Assembly (NCBI RefSeq): GCF_025024155.1
Contig: NW_026251710.1
Coordinates: forward strand, 372,001 to 436,000
Direction of reading: 5' to 3'
DNA length: 64,000 nucleotides
Source of the DNA: Gamsiella multidivaricata
Taxonomy: Eukaryota; Mortierellomycota; Mortierellomycetes; Mortierellales; Mortierellaceae
Each line of letters begins with the position of its first letter. Position 1 is the stretch's first letter. This document shows, in pieces, positions 12,193 to 25,941 of this stretch. The notes below the pieces were generated by a model. The model was not told the origin of the DNA. It saw only the letters and a program-made list of their open reading frames with translations, and searched no databases. A program made the translations under genes and the position numbers.

Positions 12193-12892
12193 TCAGAACT
12201 CTGAGCGCCGATGTTTCTCAGTCAAGGCCACTAATCTGCCCTCGTCTGCGCCCGAGAACTCGCCAACTTTCTCGGTGTCCTTGTAGAAATGAAAGGTGGG
12301 TCTACAGAGCCAAGAACGGAAAAAAAGAAAAAGGGTAGTTCTCCTTCTATAGCCTAATCATACAGCAAATAGAACTAGCAACAACCGGGGTCGAGGCTTA
12401 CATTGAGGAAACGCCAACATCCAGTGCAACTTGCTTTGCCTGATCCACATCAACCTACAATTGAGGCGTCATTATTGATGCACCGAAAGAAAAAAAAAGG
12501 TTCTGCTGCTAAAAAAACCTCAATAAGTCTAACAACAGACCGTTTTACCTCAGCAAAGGTGACATCCTGGTACTGCCGTGCCAGCCTCTCGAACGTTGGC
12601 CTAATCAATCGACATGACCCCTTCTTCATCTAAAGTAACAGGGCGAAAAAGGAGGCCAAACCGTTAGAACGTATCAAGAAATATTATTAATACCAGCGGA
12701 CACTACTTCACCTTACGGATGAAAAGTATACCACGACCTAGGCCAATGAAAAAATTAATTATCCTTCTCGGCATCCTATGCACCTCCATATCATGATTAC
12801 GCACAGAAAAAAAAATTTACCAGCCTACTAGCCTCGGTCGAAGAGAGAATCCAAAGGTACTCCTCCATATCCTCAATCTTCTTGATAGCCAT
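12193..12892 (-). CDS. Single-domain thioredoxin-like protein with degenerate active site (KGSC)
   Basis: This is a 111-residue thioredoxin-fold protein made of minus-strand exons 12892-12821 (24 codons), 7 codons near 12739-12719, 27 codons near 12630-12550, about 53 nt near 12454-12402, and 12301-12193. The first four exon lengths (24 codons, 7 codons, 27 codons, 53 nt) equal those of the neighbouring TXNL1 gene, so this is a tandem paralogue with no PITH domain. The matching exon reads MKKGSCRLIRPTF where TXNL1 has AWCGPCQIIKPIF. The conserved Trp and the first (nucleophilic) Cys are both Lys, and only the second Cys remains. The rest of the fold is kept: VDVDQAKQVALDVGVSS and PTFHFYKDTEKVGEFSG. 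It probably cannot act as a dithiol oxidoreductase and may bind partners only. The start is supported by the paralogue alignment. Confidence 0.8.
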
Positions 12893-13531
12893 GACGGTGC
12901 CGTGCAGCGTTTGTTTTGTCCGTGCGGAGAGAAATAAATAGATAGCTTAATGCAATTTAATGCTGTAAAGTGCTGTAATGAGAAGGAAAGAGTGACGAAA
13001 GGTGGGGACAGGGAAAAAAGGGCATTAATGCCCAACGAATGCTTTAAACGAACCTCGACGGCTTCCAGGACTCTCAACACCTATGAGGTGCATGCGCGAA
13101 AGCTGTTGGGCAGCTCGGTCTTCAAAAGCTGTCCTTTGACCCTCGCATGCCTTGTTTGACTGGCCTGGTTCCACATCTTACATCGCACATTGCGATCGCG
13201 TTATTTTTTCGGTATAAATCATCGGTTTTATTACTGTTCATTAGTATTTCTGCAAACAAGTCGTTAAGCGCTACGGGAGCATTGGAAGAGGAGGTGACAT
13301 TTACAACGCTCGCACTCTATGTGGAGTGGGAGCGGGGGGGGGGCGGAAGGGGGGGATGGTTGCATATTTGAAAGGGTGATAAAAAAAAACTACAAAGCAA
13401 TGGAATATTCGTAAAGCGTTTAGTTTTTGATAGCAAAAAAAACGAGGGTAATATTTGTAGACACGAAAGGGGAAGAAGTACAAAGGCACCGAATTAGAAG
13501 CCTTGTCGGAAGAGGGCCATTGTACATCCAT
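12893..13531. other. Intergenic region upstream of thioredoxin-like gene
   Basis: This holds the promoter of the minus-strand thioredoxin-like gene and the 3' region of the CRIB gene. A G-rich patch (about 13333-13358) and short A-runs are present. I see no gene. Confidence 0.5.
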
Positions 13532-14494
13532 TTAGAAGGCTACTGCCTCTGCTGCTGGGCGCGTCACAAATCGATCAACCTGGTTGGGCTAAAAAAGTAA
13601 CACGCAGCATGTCATGGTTAGTTCACTGCAGAAGACCAAGAGCAGTTATGCAAGGCTGCATGGTAGCACGGACGACCGAAGGACTTACCCCGCTGTATAG
13701 GCTTTCTCGGTTCTCGCCATCGATGGGCACAGTCTTGAGCGTCGGCATGGGTGTGTTCATGTCAAGCTTCAAACACGCTGCCACCTCCATCATCTGGTTC
13801 CTGATTTTGTCAGGCTGGAAAGGAAAAACGTGAAGAATATTGTTAAGGACTGCATGAGAGGCACGCATCATGATAGGAAGGCGAAACAGGCCTAACGACT
13901 CGTCAGGTCAAACAGGAACCGATTGCAACTGATACAATACTTACATTGATTTGTCCGCTTCGAACCTCACCTGCACCGATGTGGCCAGTATGCTACAGGA
14001 CACGGAGAAGACAAATGATTCGAAAAAGTACGTTAGAATCTGGGTCTTCAAGGAGAGGTGGAGGTTACAGACGCGCTTGAGGGGGAGGGAAACCCCCAAT
14101 TGCGACTTGTTCATGAAGAAGGGGGGAGGATACTTACTCGAAAGTCGGAGGGAAGACTGATCAGGTTCTTTGTGATCACCTTGCGTTGTCCACCGGCCTT
14201 GGGGTCCATCTTGAGGAGCAGCATGATCTTTGAAGATTTGCCGTTCTTTCCTGCAGCTGTCTTTGTGCTCTTGTTGTTGGTGAGGTTGTTCTTTGGTTGG
14301 GTGCCTTGAGTAGGCAAGTTCTGGGACCGTGGTTGGGCCCCGGACTGGTTGAAGCTATTGTTGTTGTTGTTGTTGCTGATGCTGTTGTTGTTGTTGTTGG
14401 AGGGAGAGGAGGGGAGAGGGGTGTTGGGGCCTATGCCTTGCCATTTGGGGTCCTTTGACTTTTGAGTCTTTGATTTGGATAGGAATCCTCCCAT
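13532..14494 (-). CDS. Small CRIB-domain protein (Cdc42/Rac effector, CDC42SE-like)
   Basis: This is a small putative Rho-GTPase effector. Minus-strand exons are 14494-14138 (119 codons), about 13992-13945 (16 codons), about 13816-13690, and about 13589-13532. The CRIB motif spans the first junction: ISLPSDFR from exon 1 and HTGHIGAGEVRSGQIN from exon 2, matching the ISxPxxFxHxxHxG consensus. The HIGxGE continuation recalls CDC42 small effector proteins. The N-terminus is MGGFLSK, with Gly2 and a basic stretch, so N-myristoylation is possible. Residues about 30-50 contain Asn runs. No kinase domain follows, so it is not a PAK. The C-terminal tail (MMEVAACLKLDMNTPMP and SLYSG PNQVDRF) is unassigned. 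A role in polarity or septin/actin control is inferred only from the CRIB motif. Confidence 0.8.
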
Positions 14495-16399
14495 TGTGAT
14501 GAATAGCTGTATGGGGTAGTAGTGAGGGGAAGGGGCAGGTGCGCGGGTGTGAAGGTATGGGGTGTTTGGTGGCGAAGTTGTGAAGCTGTGAAGGGAAGGG
14601 AAGGGAAGGGAAGGGAAGAGAGAGCGACGTTAGTGTCTTGTGTGGATCGGACAGGGCAAGAAGAGCGGGTGCCTATGCAGCAGAATACACCGAAGGGGAG
14701 AGGGGAGAAGGAACATACACAGAGTAGAGAAGGCTGCTTTATGACTTTTAGCCTGCTGCTTGCCGGTGCCTGTTGCTTGTTGCTTACTCTGGGTCTCTCC
14801 TGGTTTCTCGTCCTGCAGATTATGCGCGAGAAGAATGCGTGCGCGGCGTGTGGTTGTGGGGCGGGAGAGAGCGAGCTGGTGTTGCAGTTTGAGTATATGG
14901 CGAGTGTGAGTGGTGCGAGAGAGTGAGAGAGAGTGAGAGAGAAAGAGAGAGTAGAAGTCGGGCGAAGGGAAGAAGTATGCGAGAGAAGGAAAGCAAGGAA
15001 GAAAGAGAGAGAGAGAAGGGAGGAAAGAAAAGCAGAAAAGCAGAAGAAGAAGAACGACAGAAATAAGAAATGGTCAGCATGTCATCGGCAGGTCAAGTCC
15101 AGGCTGGGTGTGTGTATGTGTGCCCTGTAGCCCTGCCATGGGCTGCGGGACCACCACAGCGACTGTGCATCGCATCACCGGTACGCCCATGACTTCACTT
15201 TTTCTGGACAAAGCTGCTAACCAACTTGCTCACATAGCCTATTCGCATAGGGACCATACGCATACGGACATACTGACATCGTCTTCTAACAGTACTCGTT
15301 CTATTCACTCGCCCTTGCCGTCTATTCAGTCGCATCACTTAAAGTTCACAGGTACGCAACTTGTCGGCCCTTGTAAAAAAAGAAAAAAAAAAGGGGGTAA
15401 AAACAAAACAAAGCAACCCTGGCTGACATGATGCCACGGGTACATACACATACACACTTGTGCTGATAATGATGATGCCGATGCCCAGTCCTCCCGTCGG
15501 TCCACAAACACACACACTCGCTTACCCACAACAAAGAAAAAAAAACAAGGGAGGATGCCGACGTGATCACCGGTGCACTGTACATTTGGTATATTTATAT
15601 TATTCTGAATGTGCGTTGTGTGTGTGCGTCTACATCTATGTCGGTGAATACAAGTCTGTGTGTATGTATACGAGTGTGTGTGTGTGTGTATCAGTTATCT
15701 CTGGGACCAGATGACAATACAGAAAAGGGGAGGGACCTCTGCAAGAAAAAGTCCTCGTGGCCCAGTCGCGGTCTTCTCTTGTGAACACAGCGCCATACCG
15801 TGATGGTCTGATCCCTCCCCCCTTCCTCCTCCCCTCCTCCTCCCCTTTTCCCCCTCTTGACAGAGACATTATCCAGACACAGCTCCAATCGGCACCAACT
15901 GACAGAGTAAAGACATTTACATTTATTCAAGGCACACGAGGAAAAAAAAAAAAAAAGGTCTCTGTTCATACATCGGACCTATCCCTATTTGACTTTCATC
16001 TAGTCGGGATGACGATGTGCCAGCCATATTATGCGGCTCCATATACATTTATACCAGGATCAACCAACAACAAACGCCAACGGCCGGGCTAGTCTCTACC
16101 ACCATGATGTTTCTGATGGCCCACTGTGGTATCCATTTATCGTACATCTCGGTCATACCTACGCTATATTCTACAAGGCGCTGTGGTCCAACGGATGCCA
16201 ATTGCATCGGATTATGCACGCGTGATGAAATGATATGCATGCTTAGGATGGATGCTACTCAGCCTTGGCCCTCATTACCGTCCTCGCGTTCAACCGAATC
16301 TGTAACCGCCGAGACCGAGACTGAGCAGGGGAACTTAACTGCGGCCGTTAGCTTTTATTTATTTGTTTTCCCAACGCGGTCCTGATCCTCGTGTACCGG
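14495..16399. other. 1.9-kb intergenic region with simple repeats
   Basis: This separates the CRIB gene start from the ATG1 3' end. The first 600 nt are G/A-rich on the plus strand (for example a gaagg repeat near 14590-14620 and a GA-rich tract at 14915-15065), the usual signature of the promoter and leader of the minus-strand CRIB gene. The middle contains CA/GT-rich segments and a (GT)n run at about 15672-15689. I found no credible exon in 15.1-16.4 kb, though a small gene cannot be excluded. Confidence 0.45.
15672..15689. repeat. (GT)n microsatellite
   Basis: A short GT dinucleotide run lies in intergenic sequence, within a wider TG-rich stretch (15605-15690). Confidence 0.8.
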
Positions 16400-19300
16400 T
16401 CAGGTTCGCGCGCTAGCAATCCTCCGGCGAAGCAGACCAAGCCGATTCTCAATAGATCGTATAACTAGCAAAGAGTAATAATGAAGTGGTGGTGAGCGAT
16501 CAAGAAAAAAAAAAAAAAAAAACATGATAGCATGATAGCATGATAGCATGATGCAACCCATTATCAACCACGAATGAAGAATACCCTACATTTGTTAAGA
16601 ATCTCCCGGTCATCCTCTTCGATCGCCTCGCTGCGACCGTCTTCACCGGCACCGTCCAAGATAGCATGTAGCATCCATATGGAAGTCTGATACGATTTTT
16701 CGCTTTCGCCATAATCGTCACTGACCAACTCCTTCAACGCCGCAGCTTTGCTCTGTGGTCACACAAAAGAAATGCCTACAGTTAATAGCTAAAAAAATAA
16801 AATATATATGCATAGCAAAGTTCTCAGATCCCTGTTTCCGGGGCCACTGGCCACTTACCAGCTCCAAAGCTCGTTCGTAAATCAGCTTTTCAATCACAAC
16901 ACCGCTCTCCTCACGGCGATCGATCCCAGAGCGAGCCTTTGCCGCCTCGGCTTTCTCCAAGCATTCATTGAATCGATCACGGACCCATTGGACCCCACTG
17001 TTCAGTCTCATCGACGCAGGCTTCGCCTCCTGCCGCCTTTCCTCCCAGTACTGCCGAGCGACATCCATGCCAGCCTGTAGCAGCGCAAGCGCGCGTAGGT
17101 ACAGAAAAAACGCCTCCTCGGCCAAAATACTATCTCGGCTAGGCTCTTCAGACGGAGAGTAGTCCAACCCATCCAACGGAGGAACACCCTCCATTTTCGA
17201 ATCTGCAAACTGGGATACCACGTAGGCCTTATGAGCAGTGTCCTCAATCGATTGCACCACCGGGCTCTCCTCCGGGCTGACATCGACGACTCCCCCGCTC
17301 TTGTTAGATGAATCCATGAAACCGATCAACGATGTATTGCTTCGCCATGAAGGCGGCGACGAGGATGCTCCAAAGAGACGCATCGACGCTATTGAAATCG
17401 CCTTTGAAAGCACAGACGTTGCACCACCTTCTCGCGGACTTCCAGAACGCACGCTAACAGGCGATGACATGGGTTGAATCTGTCCTAGGGCTGGTCTGTG
17501 CAGAGGCTGGATCGATCTTGGCTCCTCCGGTGTTGGAGTCGCAGGCAAAGCAAAGGGCGGAGTGGTCGAGAAGAAGTGTGTATTCGATGGGGGAGACTGT
17601 GTCGAGGACGAATATGAATGGGGCACAAAAGGTGGAGGTGGAGTTCGATACTGAGTCAAGGATGCCGGTATTGGTGGCGACAATCCGTTGTTTTGGTTGG
17701 ATCCGCTCTTCATGCGGGCCGGATTAGATGCTGGGGACGCCGCCACCTCTATAAAATCGCCCACATAGAATTTAAATAAAAAACGCGTTAGCACCCCGTA
17801 AATGCAATCGCTCAACATCACAATCGGTCTGAGCGTAACTTACCATCAGCAAGGACGTTGAGCTCTACTGCCCGCTTCTCAACCACTACATAGTCCTTAT
17901 CCAGAAGCGCATCGTCTTCAGGAGCACTATATCGGCGAGATACATCAGGAACACCAACCAAGGTACTGCGGCGATACGGCTGCGAAGATGGTTGTGGAGT
18001 CAATGCTCTGTTGGTTGCCTCTGCTGCAGTAACCTCCATGGATTTCATGCGTCGGGCGGAGGTATTGATTGGCACTGAGCTGGGCTGCGTCTGGTAATCG
18101 TTATGTGAAGGCTGCGATGGATTGCCCAGTCCGCTGACATAGGCATGATGGCTCTTTGGCGATGATAGTGGAAGCTGAAGAGGCGGCCGACTCTCTGATC
18201 CTGCTGATGGTGATCCGCCCTTGAGTGATCTGGGCCTTGATCGATATGATGCCTCCGACGATTTTTCCGACTGATCTCTCGTGGCTGCCTGGATGCCAAT
18301 GGCCTTCTTGTCGCCTCTGTCGCGTTGTGCACTGTCGTAAGAGTATCGAGAGGGGTCCAGAGTGGATGGTCGTCTTGCCGAATCTCCCTGCAGCAAATCC
18401 TGTTTAGAATAGTCCTGAGCAGAAGAGCTGCTTCGCGATGATCTCGAGCGACTTCGTGCAGCCAGGCTCGACACTGTGGGGTTCATGAAGAATTCTTCGA
18501 ACGAGATTCTCTCCACAGGATTGCGCTTCAGCAGCTGCCGTATTAAATCCTTGATGTCATCGCTTATCGTGGTTCCTGAGTAATGACTCGGTTGTGAGGG
18601 TGATGATCCTGTGCGATCCTCCGTTGTCAAGTCCCCTGGAAATGTGATCATGTCCTGCGCCTTTTCAATCCTCTTCAGCAGCTCGACATGGTTTTGCGCC
18701 CTAAATGGCGGCTTTCCTGTGCACATCTCATATAAAACCGTGCCGACACTCCAGAGATCAGCCTTGGCGTCGTACTTTTCGTAGCGGAGAATTTCCGGCG
18801 CCATGTACAGGGGTGAACCGCAGAGCGTTTCTGCGAGACTCAGATGTGGCAACGAACGCGCGAATCCAAAGTCGGCCACCTTCAATATCGGCAGTCCGTA
18901 TCCACTGCCTTCTCTGTTATTGCTTGGCGGATGTAGGAGGAGATTCTGTTCATAATGCAAATAAAAAAAAATAGGGTGGTCAGTTGCGTACTTCATTATA
19001 ATAGCATCTTCCTCACACAAACCTAGGCTAACTATACCTGCGGCTTCAGATCTCGATGGATAAGATTCCTTGAGCGTAGAAACTCCAGCGCAGATGCTAT
19101 GAAGTATATGAAACAGACATTGCATACGATTTAGCGAGATAGTCCAGGTACATGGCTGTATTCACAAATTGATGTCACACAAAAGCCTGACATGCATGCA
19201 TGCAAAAAAAAACGTTGCGATGATAACCTATACTTACCCAGCTGCTTCAGAAAATGGCGGACTACCACCTCATTCAAACCGCCGCCCGGCGGTGATGGGA

Positions 19301-19924
19301 GTGATGGAGGTCCGTCTCCTTTCCTCTTGATATACTGCGAAAGATCTCCTTGCGAGCAGTACTCCATGACAAGATGGATATGTGACTCGGTTTCCTACAG
19401 GGAATGAAACGGGGAGATCATGGTCAGAGGCATAATGGCATTCGAAGACTGAGCGCGCGTGCGGGGACAGAGCGTAGTACTTTCATGGTCAGTGCATATG
19501 GGGAGATTGGTTGCTAGGGGGCCATTTCACAAGACCCTGTTCTGTTCTGTTCTTACCTTGCAGTCCACGAGGGCCACGATGTGGTCATGTCGAATCCCTT
19601 TGAGGATATTGATCTCACTAGCAAGGTTCTCGAGTAGCTTCTTTGTCAGCTTGGACCGAAGGACGGACTTGATGGCCACGGGCTCTTTCGTCACCTAAAG
19701 AGTGGTCAAGGTTAGCTAACAAAGGACTTTTTGAGTCATGTCGAACATTGTTACGGCAAGCTCTTGAAAAAAAAAAATGAGAAAAAAAAACCCTTTCCAC
19801 TTTGACGACTCACCCTGTGGTATCCCTTGTAGACTGTTGCGAACGACCCTCTGCCTATCTCGTGCTCGACGATGTAATCGCCAACCTGAGTGGCCTCTGG
19901 TATATGCTTGACGCCAGTGGCCAT
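16400..19924 (-). CDS. ATG1: Autophagy initiating serine/threonine kinase ATG1 (ULK1-like)
   Basis: This kinase starts autophagosome formation together with ATG13 and scaffold proteins. The minus-strand start at 19924 gives [19 protein letters not shown], followed by the glycine loop [16 protein letters not shown]. The next exon (about 19695-19558) has the ATP-binding lysine in VAIKSVLR. Later come [13 protein letters not shown], the catalytic loop [10 protein letters not shown] (about 19045), the Mg-binding DFGFAR, and the ATG1-typical activation segment [18 protein letters not shown] long Ser/Pro-rich linker (about 18600-17500) is followed by a helical C-terminal region that corresponds to the ATG13-binding EAT/MIT domain ([19 protein letters not shown]; then [20 protein letters not shown]). 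The last exon reads [19 protein letters not shown] and stops at 16400. Activation-segment and C-terminal motifs separate it from other kinases. Exact borders of about ten exons are approximate. Confidence 0.9.
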
Positions 19925-20889
19925 GGTGAAAGGAAGAAGGTGAGACGCTTGGCGAAAGAAATGAGGTGTGCGAAACCCTCGATGGCTGCAGGCCAAGTGG
20001 TAGTAGTTCTGGCGTGTGAAAGGCGGGTCCTTTATTAGGCGATAGCGTAAGAGCAGTTGGAGCTAGCGTGCGTTAAAGTAGTTTCTCAGGGATTTTTTGG
20101 GGTCAGGAACGAGGAGGCGTAAACGATGAGTAGATGGTTAAGCGATGGCGATGAAGTGTGGTAGATGCATAGCATGCGTCCAGCTGAGCTCTTTTTTTTT
20201 TCTTTTCTGCCACACTCGCTCGCGCGCAGCACGTTTCCACATATCACGTGCTTCATTGCGCGAGAGGAAGGACCATGACGAAATGGGTCACTCCTCGTGA
20301 GAAGAGTCGTTCTGGCGTAAAGACCTGTAGCCAGTCGTGCACGCGAAGGGGAGGCGCCGGATCGAGTCTAAGAAGACTGTTCGTTCGCGAATGGGCGCGT
20401 ATGCTGACTGTGAATTGGAGCTCTCTAGACTGCCTAGGACAATCATTTCTGGCTGTTGCAATCGCTGATGATATTCTTGAGCTGTTACTATTGCTATTTT
20501 TGCTCCAAGATGAGATGCATTGAAGAGCCGGGCGAGCATAAAGGTGATCAAAGGAACTCTTCAACAGAAAGATATACGCCTTCACTCATATCCCTCAATG
20601 ACAGCCTGCGTCCTTTGCCCTCTTTTTCAACACCGCCAGCAATAGGGGCTTGTTCCTCTGGTGTGGTTGCTGTTGCTCTGCTGCTGAAACAGCATCTGTA
20701 ATTTCACATTTTCGGTAGTAGATCCTGCCCGCTACCTAATATACTCATTTCATAAAATAGAATGATAAAACGACCTCAGTAGGCGGCGAAATTCACCGTA
20801 GAAACGCATATGGTATCCGTGGAATGTCATTGGCGGTGGTTAAAGTTGCAATGTATGGCTGTCCAGTACTATTTTTATGTTTCACGAGC

Positions 20890-21264
20890 TCAGGCCCGTC
20901 GGACCTCTGCTGCAAGTTTTATTTTTGGATCTGCCCCATTGGTGCGCACGGCGACCCCAGGATGGACGGGGATCTTACCGCTGTGTCTGATCCTTGGACC
21001 GGTGTTCAGGAGGGGTGGGGGGCACGGCGCCATATTTGAGTCCAGGGGAACCAGGGGTGTTAAAGACATCAATTGCGTGTCGTGCATCGCAGTGTCGCAG
21101 TGTATGTTATTGCTGTTATTGCTGTTGTTGCTGCGATAGTGGAGTGGTGATTGTGATGGTGGTGGTGATGATGGTGGTGATGATGGTGGTGAGGGGAAAG
21201 CACTGGACGACTTGAGAACTGGAAGCAAGGGGTCTCGGGGAGATTCCTCCCGCGAGCTGCCCAT
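20890..21264 (-). CDS. Doubtful Ser/Pro-rich small ORF
   Basis: A single-exon minus-strand frame of 124 codons begins MGSSREESPRDPLLPVLK and continues with Ser/Pro repeats that coincide with a trinucleotide microsatellite. The start context is acceptable, and a Gly2 N-terminus is present. No domain is recognisable, and the repeat-driven composition could arise by chance. It lies 500 nt upstream of GFA1, in the opposite direction. I list it only as a possibility. Confidence 0.18.
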   Translation of the reverse strand: MGSSREESPRDPLLPVLKSSSAFPSPPSSPPSSPPPSQSPLHYRSNNSNNSNNIHCDTAMHDTQLMSLTPLVPLDSNMAPCPPPLLNTGPRIRHSGKIPVHPGVAVRTNGADPKIKLAAEVRRA

Positions 21265-21322
21265 TGCTTGGAGACAGGAATCACGGCTAAAGATAACGCG
21301 ACGGATTCATGCACAGCAAGAT

Positions 21323-21341
21323 CCCCCCCCCCCCCCCCCCC
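21323..21341. repeat. 19-nt poly(C) run upstream of GFA1
   Basis: An uninterrupted C run lies about 430 nt upstream of the GFA1 start. It could form a quadruplex on the complementary strand, and its length is prone to sequencing error. Confidence 0.85.
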
Positions 21342-21574
21342 TTTAGTACTAACCCAACTGTGTGCGGGCCGCTTTTCTTTTTGACCAAGGACCAAGGATG
21401 AACAGGAACCATGATCTGTGTCTGCTTGTGTATGTGTGTCTAAGCACAGAAAAGAACAAGTTCAAATTTAGAGTGGTCCTGGGCGTATGAAGAATAAGAG
21501 CGCACTTTCATAGAATTGGTAAATGAAGTTAATTGGCTTTGATGCCGGTCTGATTCACAAGGTCTCTTGACGAG

Positions 21575-21582
21575 TATAAAAG
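21575..21582 (+). promoter_or_regulatory. TATA box of GFA1 (left copy)
   Basis: The sequence tataaaag lies about 188 nt upstream of the GFA1 start and is followed by a C/T-rich leader. The right-arm copy has the same motif at a similar distance. Confidence 0.6.
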
Positions 21583-21769
21583 GCCCCATTCATCTCTCTC
21601 CTCATCTGTTCTTTTTCCACTCCACTTCATCTCATCCCTCCTCCATACCTTCCTTCACCCCTCGCTTCTAAGCTACTCGGCGCCGCTGTCTATCTCTCAA
21701 TTCCCTCGCTCTATCTGTAATCCACACCACCCCTCACTTTCCAGAACTAAAAGCCATACAAACCCAAAC

Positions 21770-24457
<2,688 letters not shown>

Positions 24458-24675
24458 AAGCGTCACCCATTCATTTTTCGTTTAGTTTCCTCCCGTTTGC
24501 GCACGTTTTCTCCTGTAATTTAGTTCTCTGTTCTTTTCCCTCTCATGCAAGAACGTGCCTGTACTCCCTCTCAATAAACATCATCTTCAGTCTCAAAGCA
24601 GTCCACATAGCTCAGCGTTTGCGTTTTATAGTTTAGGCGGAAGTTTGGACATCAGGAAGTCTGCAATTGAGCTCG

Positions 24676-25941
24676 ATGATCTCAAGCATGACAAGTTTAG
24701 GAATGTCATCAAGAATGCTGTTTACGAGTCGATGCATATATCAAGCAGCTTTGAAGACGATACCAAGGACAACCGGGCGTTTGAATACTTGCCACTCCAG
24801 GGCGTTCAGTAGCCATGGGATCCTCGGTATGGCAGTGAAACCAGCCGGGACATCCAGTCCTAGTCGGGACCGGCCACCAAGAACAAAGCCAGGGTCGAAT
24901 CCAGAATCAGTAAAGACGAATGACCTCAGAAGGACAGTGATGGAAGAGGTGGCGATCCCTGGGAAGTTTCGCATGTATTTCAAGCCAGACAAACGTGCGA
25001 TCCGTCAAGCTGTAAGCTGCCATGTTCATTCAATCTACAGAGCAGAATACAGATGGAGACAAATTGAGCGCCCATTCTCACAAAGGGATTATGTGCTTTT
25101 TTGTCGTTATTTTCTTATACGAATATAATATTAATATTTTGTGCAGGAAGGGCCTTTAGCAACCGATCGATCAAGATCACCCAAGAGAATCAATGCAGCA
25201 AAAGGGAAGAATGCTCAGGAGAGCCAGATCAGGAGCACCGATGATACTACCGACCAACCTCAGCAAGAAGCAGCGGGCTCGGATGGTACGGCGTCCTCGA
25301 AAGCTCGGGGGTTCGAAAATGTTGGATGGAGGGCATTAGAGCAAACATATGCCCGCGATGTGCTACCCCATCCTTACTTGGACCGCAATTATCTGGAAAT
25401 AACTGAGGTAGGATCTGGTGTTGAACTCATGCAGAGCTCTGTGGGGAGGAGGTGAGGAGGGAGGATGGATAGCGTCAATGATGAGACTAATGAGCAATGG
25501 GTGGGCGTATCGGGTCTAGATCAAACTGTTGCCGGACCGAAAGACCTTTCAGCTTTGGTACCGGCCCAAGCCAGATGACAAAGTGACCAGCGTAAGCACC
25601 ATGGCCTGGCCCCCCCCCCCCCCAAAAATACTACCTACCCATCGTAGCTACCGATACACTGTACGATTCTTATTTGCATTTTGCATTTGCATTTTTTCTT
25701 TTTTTCTTTCGGGTGGTAGGAACAAATTTCCGAGACCGTGGATAAGCATGCAGCGGCTTTCAAGGCCATGCTAGCAAGACATGCGCGATCTTCGACATCC
25801 TCGAGGCTAGTGTTCCAGCTAGCAAGACAGAGTGACCGACACGCAAACATGGCTCAACTATGGACAAGACTGGAACAAGAAGTGAACGATACGCAGAGCG
25901 ATATGCAGAGCGATATGCAGAGCGATACTCCAGTGAAATAG
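24676..25941 (+). CDS. Putative mitochondrial ribosome-binding factor A (RbfA-like)
   Basis: RbfA family proteins help mature the small ribosomal subunit. Four exons join in frame: 24676-25011, 25147-25407, 25520-25591 and 25720-25941, giving 296 residues. The C-terminal half resembles RbfA: LEITEIKLLPDRKTFQLWYR matches the strand segment usually written as I.V..V.vSPDl..a.Vy, and KHAAAFKAMLARHARSSTS then RLVFQL matches the helix and ELxF strand. The N-terminus (MISSMTSLGMSSRMLFTSR, later RAFSSHG) is rich in Arg and Ser, has no acidic residue over about 50 residues and carries a plausible processing site, so mitochondrial targeting is likely. The tail has three copies of a QSDM repeat. Homology is weak by eye. 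The gene begins 218 nt after the GFA1 stop and has no mirror copy in the right arm. Confidence 0.55.

Larger units (their letters stand above)
19925..21769. other. Divergent promoter region between ATG1 and GFA1 (left copy)
   Basis: This is a 1.8-kb region between two divergent starts. It contains a 19-nt poly(C) run, a trinucleotide-rich segment (about 21105-21190), a TATA box near GFA1 and a pyrimidine-rich GFA1 leader (21590-21760). A minus-strand open frame (21264-20890) is listed separately as doubtful. Confidence 0.5.

Noticed and set aside
14820..15130. Ser/Leu- or Arg/Glu-rich frames in the GA-rich tract
   Set aside because: Pure purine/pyrimidine composition explains both strands, and no homology or splice structure is visible.
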